This document shows positions 6,523 to 13,873 of a DNA stretch of 15,517 nucleotides, piece after piece. The notes under the pieces are model-generated. The model did no database searches. It was not told the DNA's origin and was given only the letters and a program-made list of their open reading frames with translations. Each line of letters begins with the position of its first letter. Positions within the stretch are counted from its first letter, which is position 1. Origin of the DNA: Actinomycetota bacterium (GTDB taxonomy: Bacteria; Actinomycetota; Actinomycetes; Nanopelagicales; Nanopelagicaceae). The DNA lies in NCBI GenBank assembly GCA_002737595.1, contig NSHZ01000035.1:1-15517 (forward strand), in the 5' to 3' direction. The position numbers were made by a program, and so were the translations under genes.

Positions 6523-7722
6523 TTAGCCAATCGCGGCGATATTTGCCTTGCCAAGTTCAGCGAGGTTGCCAACAACTGGGATGTAGCCCTTCTCGACAGC
6601 ATGCGCGGTTGCGCAAGTGGTAAGCACGTAGGTGAAGAACTCCTTCACTGCTGCTTGCTTGGTGGCATCCTTGCCGCCGCCGTACGCGAGCGCGTAAGCG
6701 AATGTGCTGAGCGTGTACGCACCAGAAGTCTTGACCAGAACATCAACGTTCACAGTGCCCTTGGCGCCTGGGATGTAGTTGTTAAGGAAGATCGCAGTGG
6801 CGTCAGGAGATGGAGCGATGTATTCGCCAGCGTTGTTCATGATCTTGGCAACGATGAGCTTGCGCTCAGAGGCGTATGAAGGCTCGGCGTAACCGATGGA
6901 GCCATTCTTTGAAGCCACACCGTTTGCCACACCATCAGAACCGCTGCCACCTTGGAAAGTACCGGCCGGTACTGAATCTCCTGGGAATGCAGAGGTGAAG
7001 GTTTGTTGTCCGGCAGAGCCAGCCTTGGTCCACGTCGCAGAATCAAGCTTGGTCAACCAGTTGGTGAATACACCGGTGGTGCCTGACTTATCAGAGCGGA
7101 ACCAAACGGTGATTGCAGTACTTGGCATCTTTGCTTCGACAACGACTGTCTTGGAGCCGGTGACGTAACTTTCCATGATGGCCTTGCCCTTTTTATCCTT
7201 CATAGCCTTCTTGGTCTTTGGATCGATTTTTGCACGCTTACCGTAAGTAACAACTTTGGCGCTCTTATTATTGTCGGCAATGATCGCTGGATCATTCCAC
7301 TTGGTGATCTTGCCCGAGTAGATTCCCGAAACGGTCTTGGGGCTGAGGTTGATCTCGTCGCTGAATCCATCAAGCTTAGCAAAGACTGCTACTGGACCGG
7401 CAACGATTGGTGCGTATATGAAATCTGATGGCTTCGCTTCAGTTGAACCATAAGTGGCATCAGAGAACGCGAAATCGACAGTGCCCGCCGTGAAAGCTGC
7501 GCGACCTGCGCCCGAGCCGCCACCTGCGTAGTTCACGGTGTTGCCAGTGGCCTTTTGGTAATCAGGGACACATACATCAAGAAGATTCTTGACGAAGGTA
7601 GAGCCAGATCCGGTGATAGTTACTGCTGCGTGAGCAGGAGCTACAACCAGTGCGCCAACAAGGGCAGCAGAGGCGAGCGCGATTGCTCCAATATTAAATC
7701 GACGTCCAAGACGTGGAGTCAT
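6523..7722 (-). CDS. pstS: Phosphate ABC transporter substrate-binding protein PstS
   Basis: The 399-residue protein starts at ATG 7722-7720 with AAAAGGA 8 bases upstream. A Sec signal peptide covers about residues 1-32 (RRFNIGAIALASAALVGALV, then APAHA). There is no lipobox cysteine, unlike the usual PstS lipoprotein of Gram-positives. Phosphate-contacting motifs are GSGSTF (38-43), the GGGSGAGRAAF loop (67-77), DFAFSDA and RSDKSGTT (209-216). A lysine-rich insertion occupies about residues 155-198, before the conserved MPSTAITVWFRSD, making the protein longer than E. coli PstS (346). It captures inorganic phosphate outside the membrane and delivers it to PstCA. It lies last in the locus, 147 bases after pstB, with its own PHO-box-like repeats upstream and a terminator downstream. 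Confidence 0.94.
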   Translation of the reverse strand: MTPRLGRRFNIGAIALASAALVGALVVAPAHAAVTITGSGSTFVKNLLDVCVPDYQKATGNTVNYAGGGSGAGRAAFTAGTVDFAFSDATYGSTEAKPSDFIYAPIVAGPVAVFAKLDGFSDEINLSPKTVSGIYSGKITKWNDPAIIADNNKSAKVVTYGKRAKIDPKTKKAMKDKKGKAIMESYVTGSKTVVVEAKMPSTAITVWFRSDKSGTTGVFTNWLTKLDSATWTKAGSAGQQTFTSAFPGDSVPAGTFQGGSGSDGVANGVASKNGSIGYAEPSYASERKLIVAKIMNNAGEYIAPSPDATAIFLNNYIPGAKGTVNVDVLVKTSGAYTLSTFAYALAYGGGKDATKQAAVKEFFTYVLTTCATAHAVEKGYIPVVGNLAELGKANIAAIG

Positions 7723-7742
7723 TCGGGGGTCCTTTTCGTGTG

Positions 7743-7840
7743 AGTAGGTGTCTTACAAGGAAGAAGTTATGGAGTGGAAAGAAACCCCAACCCTTACTTG
7801 GGCAAACGTCGCCCTAAGCCCAAGTGAACAGTAGGTGTCT
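7743..7840. repeat. 11-bp direct repeat in the pstB-pstS gap
   Basis: AGTAGGTGTCT occurs at 7743-7753 and 7830-7840 on the plus strand, identical and in the same orientation, 87 bases apart. The right copy abuts the PHO-box-like unit; the left copy lies 21 bases upstream of the pstS start. Meaning unknown. Confidence 0.5.
7797..7829 (-). promoter_or_regulatory. PHO-box-like direct repeats upstream of pstS
   Basis: Read on the minus strand, three 11-base units lie in register: GTTCACTTGGG (7829-7819), CTTAGGGCGAC (poor) and GTTTGCCCAAG (7807-7797). The first matches the Streptomyces PhoP unit pattern GKTCAYYYRGG exactly; the third is partial, 22 bases further. It lies 75 bases before the pstS start. 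The sequence also forms an 8-bp inverted repeat, GCCCAAGT at 7818-7825 with ACTTGGGC at 7796-7803, so an RNA hairpin is an alternative reading. Confidence 0.55.
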
Positions 7841-7869
7841 AGATTTTGCGCCTGAACTATTGCTTAGAA

Positions 7870-8775
7870 TCAGCCGAAACGACCGGTAACGTACGCCTCA
7901 GTGCGTGGATCCTTGGGGCGTGAAAAGATCTCGCTGGTCGGCGCGGTTTCAATCAGTTGGCCGGGGCCGCCGTCGCTCAGGAAGAATCCCGTGTAATCAG
8001 AAACGCGTGCCGCTTGTTGCATGTTATGAGTCACAATCACCACGATGACCGATTCGATCAATTGACGAACAGTTTCTTCGATTTTCAAAGTAGAACCTGG
8101 GTCGAGTGCCGAACATGGCTCATCCATCAAAAGTACTTCTGGCTTTACCGCAAGTGCCCGTGCGATGCAGAGACGTTGCTGTTGCCCGCCGGAGAGCGAA
8201 CCACCGTGTGCTTTGAGGCGATCTTTGACCTCATTCCACAGACCAGCACGATGTAAGCACTCTTCAAGTAGATCGTTTTTATTTATCGCCTTGAGCTGAG
8301 CTAATTTGAGACCCGCGAGGACATTCTCTGCGATTGTCATGGAAGGGAATGGGTTTGGCTTCTGAAAAACCATGCCTACCTTCAAACGAATCTTGGTGAC
8401 ATCTGTTCCTGGTTCATAAATATCTTTGCCATCGAGCAGGACTTTTCCTGCCATGGCGGCACCTGGAATGAATTCATGCATGCGGTTGAGAATGCGCAAA
8501 AAAGTTGACTTACCACAGCCTGATGGACCAATCAACGCAGTGACAGTGCCTGCAGGGAAGTCGAGGTTCACATCGGCCAGTGCGTGATGTTTGCCAAACC
8601 ATGCATGGACGCCACGCGCCTCAAGACCTGTGCCGAGTGGCTGAGAGCCGGGCGCCAAATGATGACTCGCTACGGACGCAAGTGATGAGATCTCTGGTTG
8701 TGACACTGCTTCCTCCAGGTGTGTCTTGGTTGAAATATTATCCTGATTACCTTCAAATTCCATCACGTCACTCAT
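7870..8775 (-). CDS. pstB: Phosphate ABC transporter ATP-binding protein PstB
   Basis: The 301-residue protein starts at ATG 8775-8773, which overlaps the pstA stop (ATGA) and has GGGAGGAAG just upstream; a longer frame to 8853 lies inside pstA and is discarded. ATPase motifs: Walker [10 protein letters not shown] (83-91), Q-loop Q138 in VFQKPNPFP, signature LSGGQQQR (194-201), Walker B LLMDEP (215-220) and switch His250 in THNMQQA. The PstB-specific EMFIP-like HEFIPGA region and PNPFPSMTI are present. It hydrolyses ATP on the cytoplasmic face to drive phosphate import through PstCA. The N-terminus carries about 40 more residues than E. coli PstB, polar and disordered-looking, ahead of the first strand ([11 protein letters not shown]). 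Translation is coupled to pstA. Confidence 0.95.
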   Translation of the reverse strand: MSDVMEFEGNQDNISTKTHLEEAVSQPEISSLASVASHHLAPGSQPLGTGLEARGVHAWFGKHHALADVNLDFPAGTVTALIGPSGCGKSTFLRILNRMHEFIPGAAMAGKVLLDGKDIYEPGTDVTKIRLKVGMVFQKPNPFPSMTIAENVLAGLKLAQLKAINKNDLLEECLHRAGLWNEVKDRLKAHGGSLSGGQQQRLCIARALAVKPEVLLMDEPCSALDPGSTLKIEETVRQLIESVIVVIVTHNMQQAARVSDYTGFFLSDGGPGQLIETAPTSEIFSRPKDPRTEAYVTGRFG

Positions 8776-9842
8776 TTCTTCCTCCCTGAAGCCAAACGAG
8801 CCAAGACAAAGAGGATGAGTACGAGAATCATGAGGACAAGTGCGCCAGTCCAAGCACGGTCGATGGCGACGTTGAGTCCAGTACGCAATAAATTGAAGGT
8901 GTAAAGCGGTAGCGCGGATATCGGAGCATCCGTGGGATTAAGGTGCGTGGTAGTGCTACCAAGAATGGTGAGTAGGAGCGGAGCAGTCTCGCCCGCAACG
9001 CGCGCAATACCCAAAATAATCGCGGTGACGATGCCGCTGCGTGCGGCGGGAACCACGACCATCACAACGGTACGCCATTGGGTGCCGCCGAGCGCAACAC
9101 CTGCTTCACGAAGATCCCGCGGAATCAGTTTAAGGACCTCTTCTGCAGTCCTTGCCACCGTCGGCAACATAAGAATCGAGAGCGAGAGCGCCCCCGCGAA
9201 TCCAGAGTAGTGACCGCCGGCTCCCACAATTAGAACGGAATAGATGAAGAGACCAGCAACGATCGATGGCACGCCGCTCATCGCTTGCACGAGGAAGCGA
9301 ATCGTGCCTTCTGCGCGACCCTTTACTTCGGTGAGGTATAGCGCAGTGAGAATCCCAATCGGAACACTAATGAGCGATGCAATGAAGACCAACATGAGAG
9401 TTCCGACAATCGCGTGCAAAGCGCCACCTTCGGTATATGGCCCATCTGACTGCGTCACCGACATGTCTTGCGTGAAAGTATTGATACGCAATGCGTGATA
9501 ACCCCGCATGATCACCGTGAAGAAAATGCTCGCCACCGGAAGCAGCACTAACCCCGCCGCTAAGTAAATCAATGTTGAGGCAATGGAGTTACCGATCGCT
9601 TGAACACCTTGTCGCAAAAAGGAGAGCACAATGTTTCCGACCATGGCAACCACAATGAAGGTGAGAACTAAACCGAGCTTTCCCTTTAGCGGGGTAACTT
9701 GCACGATGATCGGCGAAAGAATGAGGGCAATAAGAATTGTTGAGGCATTAATTGCGACTTCGCGAGGCGACAACTTCCAAGGTTTCTGAGGAGAAACCGA
9801 TGAAAAGTCTCGGACTTCAAGTTCTGGGACTTGGGCGCTCAT
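8772..9842 (-). CDS. pstA: Phosphate ABC transporter permease PstA
   Basis: The 356-residue integral membrane protein has about eight hydrophobic segments. Two or three near the N-terminus (about 32-49, 57-77, 88-111) come before the binding-protein-dependent permease core, which starts near residue 143. The coupling (EAA) loop is [14 protein letters not shown] at 246-259, followed by [15 protein letters not shown] short cytoplasmic N-terminal tail of about 30 residues and a basic C-terminus (SGRKK) bound it. With PstC it forms the phosphate channel. Its longer N-terminus is usual for actinobacterial PstA, as far as I recall. The gene starts one base after the pstC stop and its end overlaps pstB, so it is the middle of a tightly coupled operon. 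No separate promoter is visible. Confidence 0.94.
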   Translation of the reverse strand: MSAQVPELEVRDFSSVSPQKPWKLSPREVAINASTILIALILSPIIVQVTPLKGKLGLVLTFIVVAMVGNIVLSFLRQGVQAIGNSIASTLIYLAAGLVLLPVASIFFTVIMRGYHALRINTFTQDMSVTQSDGPYTEGGALHAIVGTLMLVFIASLISVPIGILTALYLTEVKGRAEGTIRFLVQAMSGVPSIVAGLFIYSVLIVGAGGHYSGFAGALSLSILMLPTVARTAEEVLKLIPRDLREAGVALGGTQWRTVVMVVVPAARSGIVTAIILGIARVAGETAPLLLTILGSTTTHLNPTDAPISALPLYTFNLLRTGLNVAIDRAWTGALVLMILVLILFVLARLASGRKK

Positions 9843-9843
9843 C

Positions 9844-10836
9844 TCAGTTGCCAGTCCTAGAAGTGCGCTTCACAATCATGTTGGAGAAGAAGTTAATAAT
9901 CAAAGTGACGATGAAGAGCACGAGACCAGCGGCCATCAAACCTTGAAGCTCTAGTTTCCCAGCCTCACCAAACTTCGTGACAATCATCGATGCAACTGAT
10001 CCACCAGCCGAGAAGAGGACTTGGAAGTTCGGTTGGAAGTAAAGATTGAGTACGAGATATACCGCCACGGTTTCACCCATGGCTCTGCCGAGTCCCAGCA
10101 TTGCCCCACCAGCGATCCCACTTGAACCAAAGGGAAGTACGACCGCTTTGATCATCGTCCACCGTGTCGCGCCCAGCGCATAGGCTGCTTGAATTCGATC
10201 AAGTGGAACTTGAGAAAATACTTCGCGCGAAATTGAAGTCACGATCGGGATGATCATGATGCTCAGCACTAGCCCAGCGATAAATGGCGAACGCTCGAAG
10301 ATTGGAGCTTGTACATCGAGGAAGGGTATCCAACCGAAATATTTGTGAAGCAACTTCGCCCAGTAAACGGCGTGCGGCATGAGTACGAAAAATCCCCACA
10401 ACCCGAAAATGACCGATGGAATGGCCGCCATCAAATCAATCACCATGGTGAGTGATTTCTTCAGTCGGATGGGCATGTAGTACTCAAGGAATAGTGCCAT
10501 GCCGACAGAAACGGGGAGAGCGATCACAAGACCCACAACTGCAGTAACAATGGTGCCAATGAGCATGGCGCCGATTCCAAGCACCGGTGGAATGCCGTTA
10601 TCTGGGTCTCCCGAATCCCACTTATATTCGGTAATAAATCCAAAGCCGAAAGTCTTGAAAATATCTATACTGCGGGAGGCTAAAAAGAGGGCAATCAGGC
10701 CGAGAACGATAAGTGAAACGAATCCGCCTGCCGTGACAACTCCGCGAAAGACGCGGTCAGAAAGCCGACGCGTAAGGATGATCGCGCGCGCGGGTGGGAT
10801 CTCCGACTGGAGCGGAACCGAGGTCGGGGCACTCAT
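9844..10836 (-). CDS. pstC: Phosphate ABC transporter permease PstC
   Basis: The 330-residue membrane protein has six likely membrane segments (about 34-54, 88-118, 133-155, 184-203, 238-262, 297-318). A periplasmic loop with TEYKWDSGDPDNGIPPVLG typifies PstC. The EAA-type coupling loop is RIQAAYALGATRWTMIKAVV (214-233), followed by GLGRAMGETVAVYL. It pairs with PstA to form the translocation path. ATG 10836 is taken as start; no Shine-Dalgarno sequence is seen, and a possible -10 (CATAGC, minus strand) ends about 11 bases upstream, suggesting a very short or absent leader. PHO-box repeats lie 40 bases upstream. It is the first gene of the pst transcription unit, divergent from the MFS gene. 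Confidence 0.94.
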   Translation of the reverse strand: MSAPTSVPLQSEIPPARAIILTRRLSDRVFRGVVTAGGFVSLIVLGLIALFLASRSIDIFKTFGFGFITEYKWDSGDPDNGIPPVLGIGAMLIGTIVTAVVGLVIALPVSVGMALFLEYYMPIRLKKSLTMVIDLMAAIPSVIFGLWGFFVLMPHAVYWAKLLHKYFGWIPFLDVQAPIFERSPFIAGLVLSIMIIPIVTSISREVFSQVPLDRIQAAYALGATRWTMIKAVVLPFGSSGIAGGAMLGLGRAMGETVAVYLVLNLYFQPNFQVLFSAGGSVASMIVTKFGEAGKLELQGLMAAGLVLFIVTLIINFFSNMIVKRTSRTGN

Positions 10837-10875
10837 ACAGCTATCTTGCTATGGCTTCCTACCTGCGCCACGCCA

Positions 10876-10908
10876 GATAAGTGGATTCAAAGTGAACGGA
10901 GGCTGAAT
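10876..10908 (-). promoter_or_regulatory. PHO box (three 11-bp direct repeats) upstream of pstC
   Basis: On the minus strand three contiguous 11-base units read ATTCAGCCTCC (10908-10898), GTTCACTTTGA (10897-10887) and ATCCACTTATC (10886-10876). All keep the RTYCA core at the same phase, matching the PhoP (Streptomyces) direct-repeat design with conserved GTTCAC. The block ends 40 bases before the pstC ATG, where it would overlap the -35 zone. Inference: activation of pst genes by a PhoP/RegX3-type regulator under phosphate limitation. Confidence 0.7.
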
Positions 10909-10945
10909 TAACTCAAGGGTCTGCCGCAAAGGTAGGCTCGCTTGG

Positions 10946-12133
10946 GTGAAGAGAGGTCGCGAAGTTGTAGCACTCATGGCGGTCGCCGCATCCCAGAGGT
11001 CCGCCTTAACCTCGGTTCCGCCCCAAATCAACGCGATTCGCAGCGACCTCCACCTCTCGCTGAGCCAATTCGCCGCATTGACCTCGATTCCTCTTATCCT
11101 CTTCGGCTTGGCCGCACCCATCGGAATCTCCAAGTTTGCCCGCCGGAAGCCAACCGAAAGTGCCATTCTCTTCTTTATTGGCACTCTTGTGGTCGCACTT
11201 TCATTGCGCGCCGTGTTCAACTCGACCACGCTCTTCCTCGGAACGGTCCTAGCCAGCCTTGCGATCGCTGCGCTGAACGTATTGGTACCAGTGATCATCA
11301 AACGCGACTTCGGTTCCAACCTCACAAAAATTATGCCGGTGTACACGGTTGTCCTCGCGACATTTGCGACGATGGGCGCTGCGCTTTCAGTTCCCATCTC
11401 GAAAGCCACTACACATAATTGGCGGGGCGGCATCGCCATCTGGGTGATTATTCCGATCATCGCGCTGATCTTGTGGATCCCGGTAGCCAGACATCACGCC
11501 GATGCTCATGTGGCTACCACCATTCAGAAAGCTCCTTGGCGCGCAATCTTTCGTGATCCTATGTCTTGGTATGTCACCCTCTACATGGGAATTCAATCAA
11601 CGACTTTCTATACAACCGTCGCTTGGCTCCCTAAAACACTTATCGACTGGGGATACTCCCCTGCATCCGCAGGATCTCTCCTTGCCATGACCACGGGAAT
11701 ATCGATCCCCTGCTCACTACTCATTCCACTCTGGCTTGGTCGCGGGTTGGATCAACGTAAGCCCATGGTGCTCGTCAGTTTCGCTTCACTTATTGGATTT
11801 ATTGGCATGGCGGCAGCCCACAACACTACGCCACTTTTTTGGATCATTCTTCTTGGCATTGGGCAATCTTCATTCCCCACCGCACTTGTCATGATCGCAC
11901 TGCGAGCGCGATCACTTTCTGAAGCCGGCCCCCTTTCTGCTATGGCGCAAGGTGTGGGCTACATCGTGGCTGCAATGGGGCCCATCATTGTGGGCCAGAT
12001 TCATCAAGCAACGGATTCCTGGAAAGCCCCTTACTTCTTCCTCGCAGCGCTCTGTGTTCTACAATTCTTTATTGGCTGGCGCGCCGCGCAACCTCGTCCC
12101 GAAGAAGTAGCAGCAGCTAAGGATTCGAAATGA
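10946..12133 (+). CDS. MFS transporter, CynX/NimT-like
   Basis: The 395-residue protein shows about 12 hydrophobic segments in two halves joined by a polar linker at about 188-200 (ARHHADAHVATTIQKAPW). The first half has the CynX-type pattern: QRSALTSVPPQINAIRSDLHL in the first loop and an FGLAAPIGISKFARR turn resembling the MFS loop 2-3 motif. GTG 10946 is used because the first membrane segment begins within ten residues and AAAGGTAGG lies 13 bases upstream; ATG 10976 would cut into that segment. CynX relatives move cyanate, nitroimidazole or other small anions, but the substrate here is unknown. It diverges from pstC across a 109-base gap containing the PHO box, so its promoter overlaps that box. 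Its end overlaps orn (ATGA). Confidence 0.85.
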   Translation: MKRGREVVALMAVAASQRSALTSVPPQINAIRSDLHLSLSQFAALTSIPLILFGLAAPIGISKFARRKPTESAILFFIGTLVVALSLRAVFNSTTLFLGTVLASLAIAALNVLVPVIIKRDFGSNLTKIMPVYTVVLATFATMGAALSVPISKATTHNWRGGIAIWVIIPIIALILWIPVARHHADAHVATTIQKAPWRAIFRDPMSWYVTLYMGIQSTTFYTTVAWLPKTLIDWGYSPASAGSLLAMTTGISIPCSLLIPLWLGRGLDQRKPMVLVSFASLIGFIGMAAAHNTTPLFWIILLGIGQSSFPTALVMIALRARSLSEAGPLSAMAQGVGYIVAAMGPIIVGQIHQATDSWKAPYFFLAALCVLQFFIGWRAAQPRPEEVAAAKDSK

Positions 12134-12765
12134 GCGAGAGCAAAATAGATCCGATCATCGGCGACAAGATCAACGAGCGCATCGTGTGGATTGATTGCGA
12201 GATGACCGGTCTTGATCTTGAGAAAGATGCTCTTATTGAAATTGCCGTCATCGTTACTGATGCTGATTTGAATCCACTTGGCGACGGCGTGGACATCATC
12301 ATCAAGCCACCGACCGGCTTCACTATGAGTGAATTTGTTGCCAACATGCACACCGAATCCGGTCTTATCAAAGAACTTGAAAACGGCACTTCTCTGGAAG
12401 CGGCGCAGACCGAAGTGATGGCATACATCACCACCTGGGTTCCGGAGGCACGAAAGGCACCGCTTGCGGGTAATTCCGTCGGGATGGACCGGCTCTTTAT
12501 CGCGCGTGATCTGCCGCTGCTCGATGCCCATCTCCACTACCGAATCATCGACGTCTCTTCGATCAAGGAGATCGCGCGCCGGTGGTTTCCGCGCAGCTAC
12601 TTCGCCAGCCCGAAGAAGAGCGGTAACCATCGCGCCCTGGGCGATATTCAAGATTCCCTCAATGAGCTGCGCTATTACCGAGAGGCGATTTTCACCCCCG
12701 GCCCCGGTCTTGAGAGCGACCGAGCGAAATCCATCGCAGAAAAGTATGAAAAACCGACCTCGTAA
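12130..12765 (+). CDS. orn: Oligoribonuclease
   Basis: The 211-residue DEDDh 3'-5' exonuclease has all catalytic residues: D22 and E24 in VWIDCEMTGL, D120 in GNSVGMDRLFI, H167 and D172 in NHRALGDIQDSLNEL. YRIIDVSSIKEIARRW and the C-terminal YYREAIF are typical of Orn. It degrades 2-5 nt RNAs, including the pGpG left from c-di-GMP breakdown, as a cytoplasmic dimer. Start ATG 12130 overlaps the MFS stop by four bases, with AAGGA about 7 bases upstream. The N-terminus is about ten residues longer than in E. coli. Being followed by tRNA-His is an arrangement also seen in mycobacteria (from memory). Translation is likely coupled to the MFS gene, an odd pairing with no evident functional link. Confidence 0.96.
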   Translation: MSESKIDPIIGDKINERIVWIDCEMTGLDLEKDALIEIAVIVTDADLNPLGDGVDIIIKPPTGFTMSEFVANMHTESGLIKELENGTSLEAAQTEVMAYITTWVPEARKAPLAGNSVGMDRLFIARDLPLLDAHLHYRIIDVSSIKEIARRWFPRSYFASPKKSGNHRALGDIQDSLNELRYYREAIFTPGPGLESDRAKSIAEKYEKPTS

Positions 12766-12831
12766 GACCCTCAATCTCAACTAGAGGCTCACATCCACGC
12801 CCACCTCCCCCGAAGTCGCGGCGCGAACCCC

Positions 12832-12837
12832 TATTAT
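12832..12837 (+). promoter_or_regulatory. Candidate -10 of tRNA-His
   Basis: TATTAT matches five of six TATAAT positions and lies 36 bases before tRNA-His, which would leave a short 5' leader for RNase P. No clear -35 is present. Confidence 0.35.
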
Positions 12838-12873
12838 GTGACCGCCCGCTGGGATTCCGGCCTTGCGGGACAT

Positions 12874-12950
12874 GGTGGGCGTAGCTCAGCTGGTAGAGCG
12901 CCGCGTTGTGGTCGCGGATGTCGCGGGTTCGAGTCCCGTCGCTCACCCCA
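12874..12950 (+). tRNA. tRNA-His (anticodon GUG)
   Basis: A complete cloverleaf is visible: acceptor GTGGGCG (12875-12881) pairs with CGCTCAC (12940-12946), D arm GCTC/GAGC, anticodon stem CCGCG/CGCGG around TTGTGGT with anticodon GTG, and T arm with TTCGAGT. The extra G at 12874 is the histidine-specific G-1, facing discriminator C12947; CCA is encoded at 12948-12950. A seven-T run about 16 bases downstream may end the transcript. Confidence 0.97.
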
Positions 12951-13010
12951 CCTTTAATTTGGCATCTTTTTTTCTGCAGGTCCATGCATCTTCCACGTAT
13001 GCGGCACTTC

Positions 13011-13039
13011 TTCTGCCGGTCGCCAAATCCCCGTATGAT
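13011..13039 (+). promoter_or_regulatory. Candidate promoter of the crotonase-FAD oxidoreductase unit
   Basis: TATGAT at 13034-13039 is a strong -10; TTCTGC at 13011-13016, 17 bases upstream, is a weak -35. Transcription would begin near 13046, 18 bases before the ATG at 13064. The direct repeat GATCGC-TTC-GATCGC follows at the presumed start site. Confidence 0.45.
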
Positions 13040-13063
13040 CGCTTCGATCGCAAAGGGGTCCAC

Positions 13064-13861
13064 ATGCTTCAGCCAGCCGAGTTCACCGACGTTCTCTACG
13101 AGGTGCGCGATAGCGCCGCCATCATCACCATCAATCGCCCAGATCGCTATAACGCGATGCGTGGCCGTACGGTCGATGAATTGCTCGCCGCCTTCACTCA
13201 CGCCTGGGTCGACACCTCGGTGGGTGCCATCATCCTCACAGGTGCGGGAGATAAGGCTTTCTGTAGTGGCGGAGATCAGAAAGAACGCGCGGCACTTGGA
13301 AATTACGGCCCCACCGAAACTGGCATGTTTGAAATTGAACGCCTTCATCGCCTCATTCGCGGCATACCTAAGCCAGTGATCGCAGCCGTAAACGGTTTCG
13401 CCATTGGCGGTGGACATGTTCTTCACGTGCTCTGCGATATGTCACTCGCCTCTTCCAACGCACGCTTTGGCCAAACAGGCCCACGCGTCGGATCATTTGA
13501 TGCAGGTTTTGGAACCGCTTACCTTGCCCGCGTTGTCGGCGAGAAACGCGCGCGTGAAATTTGGTTCCTCTGCGATCAATACGATGCGGTCACTGCCGAG
13601 CGTTGGGGTCTCGTTAATCGTGTTGTCGAACCTGCTGAGCTCATGCCGCTCGCACTCGAGTGGGCCGCCAAGGTTGGTTCACTCTCGCCGACCGCCCTCA
13701 AGACGTTAAAGCATTCGTTCAACGCTGACACCGATCACATCGGCGGCATCCAATCACTCGCCTTCGATGTGCTTGATCTCTTCGTCGAGACAGATGAAGC
13801 AAATGAAGGTGCACAAGCATTCATTGAGAAGCGTCCACCTGATTTCAAGCAGTTTCGCTAA
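13064..13861 (+). CDS. Enoyl-CoA hydratase/isomerase family, MenB/BadI-like ring-forming or ring-opening hydrolase
   Basis: The 265-residue crotonase starts at ATG 13064 with AAAGGGG 7 bases upstream; the open frame continues back through tRNA-His, which cannot be coding. Features are CSGGDQ (67-72), the oxyanion-hole segment GFAIGGGHVLHVLCD (111-125), QTGPRVGSFDAGFGTAYLAR (137-156) and a C-terminal EKRPPDFKQF. These place it with 1,4-dihydroxy-2-naphthoyl-CoA synthase (MenB) and 2-ketocyclohexanecarboxyl-CoA hydrolase (BadI). RPDRYNAMRGRTVDEL and the C-terminal SPTAL/SFNADT region look more like BadI, while GHVLHVLCD looks like MenB. The MenB C-terminal tyrosine appears replaced by V241. No other menaquinone gene is nearby, so I do not call it menB. 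It is co-transcribed with the FAD oxidoreductase 12 bases downstream. Confidence 0.8.
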   Translation: MLQPAEFTDVLYEVRDSAAIITINRPDRYNAMRGRTVDELLAAFTHAWVDTSVGAIILTGAGDKAFCSGGDQKERAALGNYGPTETGMFEIERLHRLIRGIPKPVIAAVNGFAIGGGHVLHVLCDMSLASSNARFGQTGPRVGSFDAGFGTAYLARVVGEKRAREIWFLCDQYDAVTAERWGLVNRVVEPAELMPLALEWAAKVGSLSPTALKTLKHSFNADTDHIGGIQSLAFDVLDLFVETDEANEGAQAFIEKRPPDFKQFR

Positions 13862-13873
13862 GAGAGGTAAGCC

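Noticed and set aside
10849..11460. 203-codon open frame on the minus strand, upstream of pstC
   Set aside because: Antisense to the MFS gene, with a Thr/Arg/Ala composition typical of shadows, and it runs through the PHO box.
12031..12780. 249-codon open frame on the minus strand
   Set aside because: Antisense to orn, whose catalytic residues are all intact; the translation resembles no family.
12692..13426. 244-codon minus-strand frame across tRNA-His
   Set aside because: Crosses tRNA-His, orn end and the crotonase start; no plausible protein features.
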